From Verrucomicrobiia bacterium (GTDB lineage: Bacteria > Verrucomicrobiota > Verrucomicrobiia > Limisphaerales > JADLHS01): 47,443 nucleotides of DNA. The notes beneath the pieces were generated by a model that saw only the letters and a program-made list of their open reading frames with translations, did no database searches and was not told where the DNA came from. Position 1 is the stretch's first letter, and every line of letters begins with the position of its first letter. Location: assembly GCA_011525685.1 (NCBI GenBank), contig WYBW01000064.1:1-47443 (forward strand). Reading direction: 5' to 3'. Below, piece after piece: positions 9,901 to 17,155 of the stretch. Position numbers and translations under genes: made by a program.

Positions 9901-12900
9901 CAGGAGGTAAATGGGCGAGGGAAACGTGCCGGGAAACGCCTCGTGCAAACCGGACACGCCGCTGAGGCGGGCGTAATACTTCGAGCAACCGCTCAACCCA
10001 TACGGACCGGCGGCCTTGCCCGCCAGCCGGCTGATGGCCTGGCGCGCGTTGTTGGCATAAACGCGGAAGTTCAGCCCCGCGTAATCCGCCAGCCCCAGCA
10101 GGTAGGTGCTGGTAATGGGTCGCTCGATGTAGTTGCCGTTGGTGGCCGCCACGCCGCTCAACAGAATCGTCGCCGGACCCTGCTCGCGCGGTTGCGGGTT
10201 CTGGTCGCCCCGCACGAAATGGCCCGGCACATGAACCGCCGCGTTGGTGAAGGAAAGCACGCGCTGCGCAAAATCGCCCGCTTCGGGAATAAAACCCCAG
10301 GACAGCGTGTGGCTCGGAGCGAGCGGTCCTTCCGCCGCCAGACCACCGTCGCGGGTGAACAGCAGGCGCTGGCTGGCGGGCAGCATCGTCGGGAAATTCG
10401 TCAGCGCCGCGCTGTCGCAGCCGGGACAGGTGGTGGTGTAGGGCACGCTCACCGAGGCCACCCCGCGCAGCGCGCTGTTCGTGCCGGGCACTACCAGATC
10501 GCGCTCGACCACCATCGTGCCGCCGTTGGTCCAGGTGACGCGGGTGTCATAGGGGAAGAACGAGCGAAATTCCCCGTTGTTGAAATTGGCCGTCAGGGTC
10601 ATTTCGGCCACGCCTTGGGCGTTGGCATAAACGACCACGGGATTCGTCAGCGTGCTGGTGTTGATGAACTGGTAGTATCCGCTGTTGTCCCGTTTGAAGG
10701 ACATTGCTGCCGGGTTGACCGTGAATTCGCTGTTGATGAACTGGAAATAATTCTCCCAGAAGCGCGTGTGGAACAGCCACACATTCGTGCCGCCCGGCGA
10801 AAACGCGCCCTGCGACACCTTCCAATCCAACGTCCACGAAGCGATCCACAGCGGCTTGGATTCCTCGGAGGAATAAATCGGCGGGCCCGGTGTGAAAATG
10901 AGATCGCTCGTGGGCGACAGGGACTGATTCAGGGTCACATTGGGGAAATTCACCGTGGCCGTGTGCCGGCGCAGCGTCATCAGACTGGCGGCGTTGGTGG
11001 TGTAACCAAACCCGGTCGGCAGGTTGGCCGTCAGGTTCGCGCTGGCGCCCGCGGTGGTCAGCGAAACCGGGCCGCGGGTGAAGCTGACGTTGTTCACCGT
11101 GCCGACATCGGGCGCGGGCGCATTGAGCACCACGAAACTGGCGGAGAGTTCGGCGCTGCCATTGGCATACAATCGCACGCTCAGAGGAGCGCCGCTGCCG
11201 TAGGTGTGCGACGGGCTGCCGACCACGAAGCCGCTGTTGTTGTTCACGGTCAGCGTGCTGTTGATGAAGCCCGCGCCCGGCGCTCCGGGGGCGGAATCGC
11301 TGGCCAGACTGGTGAATCGAGTCTCGATGCCGCCGAAGAAGAGCCGGCCGTTGAAGTGCAGCAGGCGGGCAGTGACGCTGTTGGTGGTGTTGCCGGCCAG
11401 CAGCGGCTGGCCCGGCTGGTTCGTGTGCCCGATGGAAACCACCAGGTAATAGGTCTGGTTCACCGAATCCAGTTGGCCCGCCGGCTCGATGTTCAGGTTT
11501 TGCACCCGCAAGCGTGCGCGTGGCAGGACGGGCGTGGCCGAGCCAGGCTCGTAGCTGAACGTGGATTCGTTGATGAGCGTGGAATTGGTCTTGAGCGCCA
11601 CTGGCAGGCCGCCGCTATTGAACAGGGCGTAGTTGAGCACCAGCGGATAGGCGATCACCGGATTCGCCGGATCGTTGAAGCTGTCGTAGCAGTGCGTTTC
11701 GTAATTGACCGTGTAGATGAAATTGCTCCGGCCCGACACGTTGTTGGCCATGGCGATCCGGTTGGTCGCGGCGGTGTTGAGCCGCGTCAGGACGTTGAAC
11801 GCCGCGTCGCTGCTGACCAGGTTGGTGAAGTGAAAGAACTGATACGGCCCGTCGGTCCGCACCAATCCCGTGTCCGTCGTGCCCCGGAACAGGCGACATT
11901 CCACCGTGTAGCTTTCGTAGGGATTCAGCCGGGCGGCGGGCACAAGCGCGGCGGTGTTGGTCAGGATCAACCGCTGCCCGCCGGACAGTGTGACGTTGGT
12001 CACCACGTTGTAGGTGGAACTGCCGTTGACCACGCCGTTGGTTTCCAGGATGGGAAACGGCACACCGCCGGAATCGAGCAGGCGATAGCTCAGGCGGTAG
12101 CTCAGGTTCGTGGACGACGGCGTGAAGTTTTCGGCCCGGAACACGGATTGCAGCCGGAGCGCGTCGCGGTTGAACGCCGGATGATTGGTCAACGCATCGG
12201 AAGCGATGACGTACCCCGTGTAATTCGTCAGCGCCAGACCGGTGAACTGCTCCACCACCGGCGCTGTGGCGGCGGTGACTTCGATGTCATCCAGATACCA
12301 GCCTTCGGCAGTGACGGTGACATCGCTGAGGAACTCAAACCGCAACGTGCGGTTGACACCCGCAAACGCGTTCAGGTTGGTGGCCACCTCGGTCCAGGTG
12401 GTGCGCGGAATGCCATTGGACCACAACAACGTGCCATCCAGAAACACACGGCAATAATCGAAGTTGCTCTCAATCGAGGGCACGAGATTCCAGAAACGCA
12501 AGTTGACCCGCGACTGGCCGGTGAGATTGATGGTCCGGCTCATGAACGCCGTCATGTAATTGGTGTATTGCGGCGCGGCAGTGGTGCCGGCGAAACCAAT
12601 CCCGGCGCAATACCCCTTCCAGCTTCCCGATCGCGGTGCGCGGCCGCCGAACGCCGCGTTCACGTCCTTCCAGTACGCCGGGCTGCCCGTGGGATTGTCA
12701 TCCCCGGTGCTCCACGCGCCGGGGAATGCGCCCTCGAAGCCTTCAAACACCAGGATGGTCTGCGCCCGGAGTGACAGGCACGCGCCCACCACCAGACCGA
12801 TCACGCCGATCCAGAGCGGGAGAAACCGGTGGAGACAGGGAAAGACAAGCCTGCCCGAGCCTCGAGTTGGATCACGTGGCGAAACTGGCTTCAAAAACGA

Positions 12901-12909
12901 CTGCGCCAT
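6934..12909 (-). CDS. Giant secreted protein, N-terminal jelly-roll domain and long helical segment
   Basis: 1991 aa from the ATG at 12909; a GTG two codons upstream at 12915 is possible. Signal peptide: hydrophobic LPLWIGVIGLVVGACLSLRAQ, then TILVFEGFEG. Residues about 45-220 look like a concanavalin/MAM-type jelly roll (TINLTGQSRVNLRFWNLV, WYLDDIEV). About 220-1340 is a series of Thr/Asn-rich beta modules that I cannot assign. About 1350-1705 is strikingly different: long amphipathic helices rich in Glu, Lys, Gln and Leu (for example LTNATFQASQEIRTFFNG), likely coiled coil. The final 280 or so residues are Gly-rich beta strands with a CPFC motif near the end, ending in an aromatic residue, which could be a barrel or prism. 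It is the first gene of the operon and therefore probably sets its expression. No homologous system is recognised and no function is claimed. Confidence 0.85.
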   Translation of the reverse strand: MAQSFLKPVSPRDPTRGSGRLVFPCLHRFLPLWIGVIGLVVGACLSLRAQTILVFEGFEGAFPGAWSTGDDNPTGSPAYWKDVNAAFGGRAPRSGSWKGYCAGIGFAGTTAAPQYTNYMTAFMSRTINLTGQSRVNLRFWNLVPSIESNFDYCRVFLDGTLLWSNGIPRTTWTEVATNLNAFAGVNRTLRFEFLSDVTVTAEGWYLDDIEVTAATAPVVEQFTGLALTNYTGYVIASDALTNHPAFNRDALRLQSVFRAENFTPSSTNLSYRLSYRLLDSGGVPFPILETNGVVNGSSTYNVVTNVTLSGGQRLILTNTAALVPAARLNPYESYTVECRLFRGTTDTGLVRTDGPYQFFHFTNLVSSDAAFNVLTRLNTAATNRIAMANNVSGRSNFIYTVNYETHCYDSFNDPANPVIAYPLVLNYALFNSGGLPVALKTNSTLINESTFSYEPGSATPVLPRARLRVQNLNIEPAGQLDSVNQTYYLVVSIGHTNQPGQPLLAGNTTNSVTARLLHFNGRLFFGGIETRFTSLASDSAPGAPGAGFINSTLTVNNNSGFVVGSPSHTYGSGAPLSVRLYANGSAELSASFVVLNAPAPDVGTVNNVSFTRGPVSLTTAGASANLTANLPTGFGYTTNAASLMTLRRHTATVNFPNVTLNQSLSPTSDLIFTPGPPIYSSEESKPLWIASWTLDWKVSQGAFSPGGTNVWLFHTRFWENYFQFINSEFTVNPAAMSFKRDNSGYYQFINTSTLTNPVVVYANAQGVAEMTLTANFNNGEFRSFFPYDTRVTWTNGGTMVVERDLVVPGTNSALRGVASVSVPYTTTCPGCDSAALTNFPTMLPASQRLLFTRDGGLAAEGPLAPSHTLSWGFIPEAGDFAQRVLSFTNAAVHVPGHFVRGDQNPQPREQGPATILLSGVAATNGNYIERPITSTYLLGLADYAGLNFRVYANNARQAISRLAGKAAGPYGLSGCSKYYARLSGVSGLHEAFPGTFPSPIYLLGYEMDFSNYGVAYLDSQNVDSRTAGQLKVPYPSDFTLAFEEMKFTCVGGLLNAKVAPASQVFKKLAWWNADFEPLSIQFKSNPGETCSPGKGSLVVGVRGYASHIDQPLSGLLGFQTNGNLIAKSFGLEGIDSRLKVPSKFKLTGPNNTTYTVSPVADAYYSSWSNTVPANLPAQGFMNIAGKIKVPFFDELKVHLHTSARTNGVTPAPKIWLAGGWPRAGSSNPNFGWRVGSDDFFTAAYFDPNNFGFPPGVTLDNYRNNSSQQYHPRAQRLWLDVVDFDYPLAWADSTRTFKSLHSIKDDLLVFKVQHEITYLDPENASLDFGIQYDGLPKISLANMAFNVIDEQFGVAKALANAAGNEVRDVLLEGSKNLDRMLASTLDDFVEDVFKRTLDPTVDALYSRLQTEWNALPPAAKGNFPNQVSLVLSNYLIGTGPTPVLTNITRQYYMLADGAAQPLGLLKELSDTLDEITNSIAAITGTISKGTNGVPLGVVKDGLLKITGGQRGIAKQLVGELVGQLASDFLGSVTEPHVSNLMKEIEPSLQQITSLLDDVQKALGEVRAKVALGQEFAQELDTKIKSGAAQLTNATFQASQEIRTFFNGMNYAIDDPFVHYSSTEIKQMVRSKVRERFQETAVAASLQVSLKQRVYDLDSVYREAVDSVFQQLNQVLRQLIAQTLAEVDKTINSALGDLKDTIGAGQIDGHALINGDSLKMLRLDARFRWRVPDDMEFNAYLIIKELDSSATPGCGFTGSSATEVTLGAEDVDLNWISPDLRASIATKFSFQTGPFKPLGMAGSFNLTGGLNFESFEIYKLGAAVAFGVNENYLAAIAGVRMRSYDLSGGIYFGRTCTLDPIKLIDPDVASVLGDPPFTGAYLYGEGWIPISEAVLGIPASCLFNISAGIGAGAFFFIEGPTYGGIMKAGVLGEALCLVTIRGEVKMIGVKSGDNLRFKGKGRLSGKVGACPFCIKFGKNVGITYENGSWDVDF

Positions 12910-12992
12910 GGGCACGAGTAAGACAAATTACCGGATCACTGCTGAAGTCGCTTACGCGAAACGATCAAACGCCCGCCAGTCCAAACATTCAA

Positions 12993-13038
12993 GTGAAAAA
13001 TTCATTCTTGAGAAAATTTGTCCGTGAAGAATTCACTC
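12993..13038. promoter_or_regulatory. Two near-identical palindromic sites in a divergent promoter region
   Basis: GTGAAAAATTCATTC at 12993-13007 and GTGAAGAATTCACTC at 13024-13038 differ at 2 of 15 positions, and each contains an inverted GTGAA/TTCAY pair around three bases. Their starts are 31 bp apart, close to three helical turns, so two dimers would sit on the same face of the DNA. They lie between the divergently transcribed secreted-protein operon (start 12909) and the esterase-lyase gene. This is consistent with operator sites controlling one or both; the cognate regulator is not in the window. If they are operators, the TTG at 13018 cannot be the real start of the plus-strand gene. 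Confidence 0.4.
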
Positions 13039-13080
13039 GGAAAGAACCAGTCGTTCTCCGTTCAATCGAGGCCGTGCTCC

Positions 13081-16000
13081 ATGCTGACCGCGAAGCCGCT
13101 TGCGCTTCGGCACCTCACCCGGTATGCAAGGCGCATCGTGAATCATCCCCGGACTTGCAAGCAGCGCGCTGCCCGGCCTTGTGGTGGCACGTCTTCGGTC
13201 AGAATTGTGGCGGTCGTCTGCCTGGCACTGTCTGCGCCCGCGCTCAAGGCTTGGGAAGGTCACGGTTGGAATCAGTGGCGGCAGGTGACGACATGGCAGA
13301 AGCCGGAACTGAACACCGACCAGGCGGGCCGCCGCGACTTGGTGCCGCTGCTCGAAAGCGAGGGCGGCAACAATCGCCTCGCCTCGTTGGCAGGGTGGGA
13401 GGCAAAGCGACCACAAATTGCCTCGACCATCCTGCAGATTCTCGGCACGCCCGCGGACTTGAAACCGCCGCCGATCGAAGTGCAGGAGCTGGGCAGCGAG
13501 GAATTCGACGGTTACACCCGCCGGCACCTCAAGATCAAGACCGAGCCGGACGACTGGATTCCCGCATATCTGCTGGTGCCCAAGCAGCTTTCCGGAGCGC
13601 GAGTCCCGGCGATGCTTTGCCTCCACCAAACCGTCGCACAGGGCAAAGAAGAGCCTTGCGGCATCAACGGCGATCCGGAACTGGCCTTCGCGGTCGAGTT
13701 GGTGAAGCGCGGCTATGTCTGCCTTGCGCCGGATGTGATTGGCTTCGGCGAACGGATCGCGGCTGGCAAACAGCCTTACGACAACAGCCTCGCGTTCTAT
13801 CGCAAACATCCCGGCTGGTCGTTCATGGGCAAAATGGTCTGGGACGTGAGCCGTGTGATGGATTATTTGGAGACGCTTCCCTTTGTGGACGCGAAGCGAA
13901 TCGGCAGCATCGGCCATTCGCACGGCGCGTATGGAACGTTGTTTGCCACAGCGTTTGAACCACGTCTTGCCGCGGCGGTGGCGAGTTGCGGCTTCACGAC
14001 GTTCCGCAACGATCCGAACCCGGAGCGCTGGTCGCATCTGACGGCGCTGATTCCGCAACTCGGCTTCTACCTGCCGGAGGTGGCGAGCATTCCGTTCGAC
14101 TGGCAACACGTCCTGGCACTGGCGGCACCACGGAGGCTGTTCGTCTGGTACACCACCAAGGACTCGGTCTTTCCGAACACAGAGAATCTAAATGCGCTCC
14201 TGGAAGACGTGAAAGGCGTTTACCGGCTTCACGGCAGGGAGAACGCACTGGCCTGGCAAGCCGACGACGGTCCGCACAAGTTCCCCAGAGAGCGGCGTGA
14301 AGCGGCTTACCGCTGGCTGGACCAAAACCTTGCGCAAACCTCAAGCTTCCCCCTCACCCCATCTCTTTCCCCCAGTGGGCGAGAAGGTGTCCGCAGGACG
14401 GGTGAGGAGGAATCCGCCAAATCCACCAGCGCCTTTTACCCGGGCCAACTCGTCGCGCGCGCCCGGTCCAATGCCCGCGAGCACGCCTGGGCCGCGGAGA
14501 TCCGCGACCCTCTCGTAGCCGCCGCCAGGCCGTGGATGGCCATGTCGGATGACGAGCTGTGGGATTTGATGTTCGGAAACACACTCAAACGGGCGTGGCA
14601 GGTTTGGTCGGATGGACACTGTCCATCATGCAAGCAGCCCGTGCCGATGTATGAGTGGATCGCCGACGCGCTCCAGCAGCCTTGGAAAATGCGCTGCCCG
14701 CAGTGCAAAGAACTTTTTCCCAAGAACGATTTCGCCAGCTTCCATCGCTCCGGTCTGGACGAACAAAACGTGTTCGATCCCAAGCGCGCCGATCGTTCGC
14801 TGCTCTTCAACAGCGAACATCCCGACCCCGCCGATCCGCTGCACAAGTTTGGCGTGGATGACGGCGATGGCTACGTCGCCGATGGCAGGCGCTGGCGGTT
14901 CATCAACGCCTACCTCATCTTCGGCCAATGGAAACAGGCGATTGTCGGCGGCATTCGCAATCTCGCCGCCGCCTACGTGGCGACGGGCGATCCAGCCTGC
15001 GCGCACAAGGCGGGAGTGTTGCTCGACCGTGTCGCTGACCTTTATCCGACGTTCGACTTCGGCAAGGAGGGTGTGATGTATGAAGGCGCGCCGCGATCCG
15101 GCTATGTTTCCACCTGGCACGATGCGTGTGTGGAAGTCTATGACCTCGCCCTGGCTTATGATGCCGTCTTCGAGGCGTTGGCGACGGACGGGGAGTTGGT
15201 GAAGTTCCTGAGCGCCAAAGCAGCGAAGCACAAGCTCGCCAACTCCAAGTCCACCTTCGTCGGCATCCAGCGCAACATCGAGGAACGCATCTTCCGCGAC
15301 ACGCTCAACAACCGTCCGAAGATCGAATCGAATTATCCCATGACCGACGTGACGATCCTCACGCTCAAGACCGTGCTCGACTGGCCGGGCAATCGCGCTG
15401 AAGTCATGTCGTTGCTCGACGCCATCATCCGCAAGGCCACGGCGGTGGACGGGTTGACGGGTGAAAAGGGCATCGCCGGTTACTCGGTGATCGCGCCGCG
15501 AAACATCGCCGAACTGCTGGGCCGTTACGCCCGCAGTCATCCCGGGTTCCTTCGCGAGGCGCTGCAACGTCATCCGCGGCTTCATGACATGTATCGCTTC
15601 CACCTCGATACGTGGTGTCTGGAGCAGTATTACCCGCGCTCGGGCGACACCGGCGCGTTTGCCATGAAGAACCCCGACTACGTCGGCGTGGCGTTTTCCA
15701 GGAATCCGGGAATCAATCCATCGGCCTTCGCGTTTCTTTGGGAACTCCACGAGGCCACCGGCGACAAGGATTTCGCCCGCCTGGTTTACAAGGCCAACGG
15801 CGCGAAAGTCGCCGGCCTGCCGTACGATCTCTTCGCCGCCAACCCTGCCGACTTTCAGGCGAAGGTCACGAAGATGATCGCGGAAAGCGGCGCGGAAATC
15901 AGACTGCCCAGCATCAACAAAACGGAGTGGGGACTGGCCATCCTGCGCAGCGGCGAAGGCACGAACGCGCGGGCCGCGTGGCTCGATTACGATTCCGGCG

Positions 16001-17136
16001 AACGGCACGGCCACGCGGACGGAATGACCATCGGCCTGTTCGCAAAGGGTCTGGACCTGTTGCCGGACTTCGGTTATCCGCCGGTGCAATACGGCGGCTG
16101 GTCGGCGCCGCGGGCGGTTTGGTACACGCAGACCGCGGCGCACAACACCGTCTCGGTGGACGGCCAGAACACAAAACCCGGCACGGGCAAAACGACCTTG
16201 TGGTTCGAGGGAAAACAGTTCCGCGTCGTGCGCGCCTCCGCGCCCCGGCTGATCGGTGGAAAACAATTTGAACGAACCCTCGCGCTGGTGGACATCTCGG
16301 AAACAGACTCTTACTTGATTGATTTGTTCCGCGTCGAAGGCGGCAAGGAGCATACGCGATTTCTCCACGGGCATTTCGGCGCACTCTCGGCCCATTGGCT
16401 TTTGCCCGTGCCCGTCGAGGCGTCTCGCTACGGCGACGTAATGCGCAATTTCCGGCGCGACCCAGGACCGCCGCCGATTTGGAGTGTGACGTGGCATGTC
16501 GAGGATCATCTCAAATACCTGCCGCACGGGAGTCAGATTCAACTACGCCACACCGATTTTACCCGCGGCGCGGAAGTCGAACTGGCCGAGTCGTGGATCG
16601 CAGTTGGCCTTTATGGCGGGACGGCGGATGCCTGGGTTCCGAGCGTGCTGGCGCGGCGCCGATCCGAGCAAGCGCCGCTGGCCTCGACGTTCGTTGGAGT
16701 GATGGAGCCTTTCGAGGCACAATCGAACCTCGGCAAGACGCGTCGCCTCGAACTAATTGGCGGCGAGGAGAAGCCTCTCCCCGACGGGGACATCGCATTG
16801 GAAGTGCAGCTTGCCGACGGTGGCCGGGATTTGTTTCTGGCCCGAAATGTGGAACGCGCATCCGGTTCTGCCTCGCTGCTGCTCATCGAAAGGGAATCAA
16901 GGCTTCGCTTTGAAGGCGACCTGTGCCTCGTGCGATTCGACGCGGCGAACCAGCCCAGTCGCGTGGTCTTCTGCCGGGGCAAGTCATTGCGCGTGGGGAA
17001 CCTTCGGATCGAGGCAAATGACAGCGAGGCAAGCTTTGAAATTGATCTGACCAGCCAGATTGCGCCCGTGGTCGCGGGTCCTGCTGGCGCGGTCAAGTCA
17101 CTGGAAATCGCTGGCCGGCGTGTGTGGCCCAAGTAA
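13081..17136 (+). CDS. Fused alpha/beta-hydrolase esterase and heparinase II/III-like polysaccharide lyase
   Basis: 1351 aa from ATG 13081; TTG 13018 or GTG 13138 are alternatives, and GTG 13138 gives a more normal signal peptide (hydrophobic VRIVAVVCLALSAPALKA). Module 1, residues about 60-420, is a dienelactone-hydrolase/acetyl-esterase-like fold with nucleophile Ser280 in GHSHG, Asp361 in TTKDSVF and His399 in DDGPHKF, a complete triad. Residues about 424-443 are encoded by a REP-like repeat. Module 2, from about 445 on, is an alginate-lyase/heparinase II/III-type protein: a zinc-ribbon-like set Cys514/517/539/542, an alpha-toroid region, then the beta-sandwich signature GERHGHADGMTIGLF (His976, His978) and AAHNTVSVDG. 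It is exported and probably degrades acylated uronic-acid polysaccharide, with the esterase removing substituents; the substrate is not known. Both modules look complete. Confidence 0.85.
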   Translation: MLTAKPLALRHLTRYARRIVNHPRTCKQRAARPCGGTSSVRIVAVVCLALSAPALKAWEGHGWNQWRQVTTWQKPELNTDQAGRRDLVPLLESEGGNNRLASLAGWEAKRPQIASTILQILGTPADLKPPPIEVQELGSEEFDGYTRRHLKIKTEPDDWIPAYLLVPKQLSGARVPAMLCLHQTVAQGKEEPCGINGDPELAFAVELVKRGYVCLAPDVIGFGERIAAGKQPYDNSLAFYRKHPGWSFMGKMVWDVSRVMDYLETLPFVDAKRIGSIGHSHGAYGTLFATAFEPRLAAAVASCGFTTFRNDPNPERWSHLTALIPQLGFYLPEVASIPFDWQHVLALAAPRRLFVWYTTKDSVFPNTENLNALLEDVKGVYRLHGRENALAWQADDGPHKFPRERREAAYRWLDQNLAQTSSFPLTPSLSPSGREGVRRTGEEESAKSTSAFYPGQLVARARSNAREHAWAAEIRDPLVAAARPWMAMSDDELWDLMFGNTLKRAWQVWSDGHCPSCKQPVPMYEWIADALQQPWKMRCPQCKELFPKNDFASFHRSGLDEQNVFDPKRADRSLLFNSEHPDPADPLHKFGVDDGDGYVADGRRWRFINAYLIFGQWKQAIVGGIRNLAAAYVATGDPACAHKAGVLLDRVADLYPTFDFGKEGVMYEGAPRSGYVSTWHDACVEVYDLALAYDAVFEALATDGELVKFLSAKAAKHKLANSKSTFVGIQRNIEERIFRDTLNNRPKIESNYPMTDVTILTLKTVLDWPGNRAEVMSLLDAIIRKATAVDGLTGEKGIAGYSVIAPRNIAELLGRYARSHPGFLREALQRHPRLHDMYRFHLDTWCLEQYYPRSGDTGAFAMKNPDYVGVAFSRNPGINPSAFAFLWELHEATGDKDFARLVYKANGAKVAGLPYDLFAANPADFQAKVTKMIAESGAEIRLPSINKTEWGLAILRSGEGTNARAAWLDYDSGERHGHADGMTIGLFAKGLDLLPDFGYPPVQYGGWSAPRAVWYTQTAAHNTVSVDGQNTKPGTGKTTLWFEGKQFRVVRASAPRLIGGKQFERTLALVDISETDSYLIDLFRVEGGKEHTRFLHGHFGALSAHWLLPVPVEASRYGDVMRNFRRDPGPPPIWSVTWHVEDHLKYLPHGSQIQLRHTDFTRGAEVELAESWIAVGLYGGTADAWVPSVLARRRSEQAPLASTFVGVMEPFEAQSNLGKTRRLELIGGEEKPLPDGDIALEVQLADGGRDLFLARNVERASGSASLLLIERESRLRFEGDLCLVRFDAANQPSRVVFCRGKSLRVGNLRIEANDSEASFEIDLTSQIAPVVAGPAGAVKSLEIAGRRVWPK
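14351..14407. repeat. REP-like family A relic used as interdomain linker
   Basis: An inverted repeat CCTCACCC (14352-14359) / GGGTGAGG (14400-14407), perfect over 8 bp, encloses a degenerate pyrimidine-rich hairpin. It matches the layout of the intact family A units (CTCACCC, pyrimidine tract, hairpin) at 1-141 and 28574-28850. It is read in frame and encodes the low-complexity linker between the esterase and lyase modules. Membership in the family is inferred from layout and the shared CCCTCACCC motif, because the inner stem has decayed. Confidence 0.65.
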
Positions 17137-17155
17137 ACTGCTCCGGCGAATCACA

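Noticed and set aside
6772..12774. Very long plus-strand ORFs of 1022 and 943 codons opposite the secreted-protein operon
   Set aside because: They are antisense shadows of GC-rich genes: composition is Arg/His/Gln/Val-rich without domains or signal peptides, while the minus-strand frames show clear exported-protein features.
13018..13080. TTG 13018 as the start of the esterase-lyase gene
   Set aside because: It falls between the two palindromic operator candidates and has no ribosome site; ATG 13081 or GTG 13138 fit the signal peptide better.
14626..16542. 638-codon minus-strand ORF opposite the lyase module
   Set aside because: It lies wholly within a gene with zinc-ribbon and heparinase motifs on the plus strand, and has no motif of its own.
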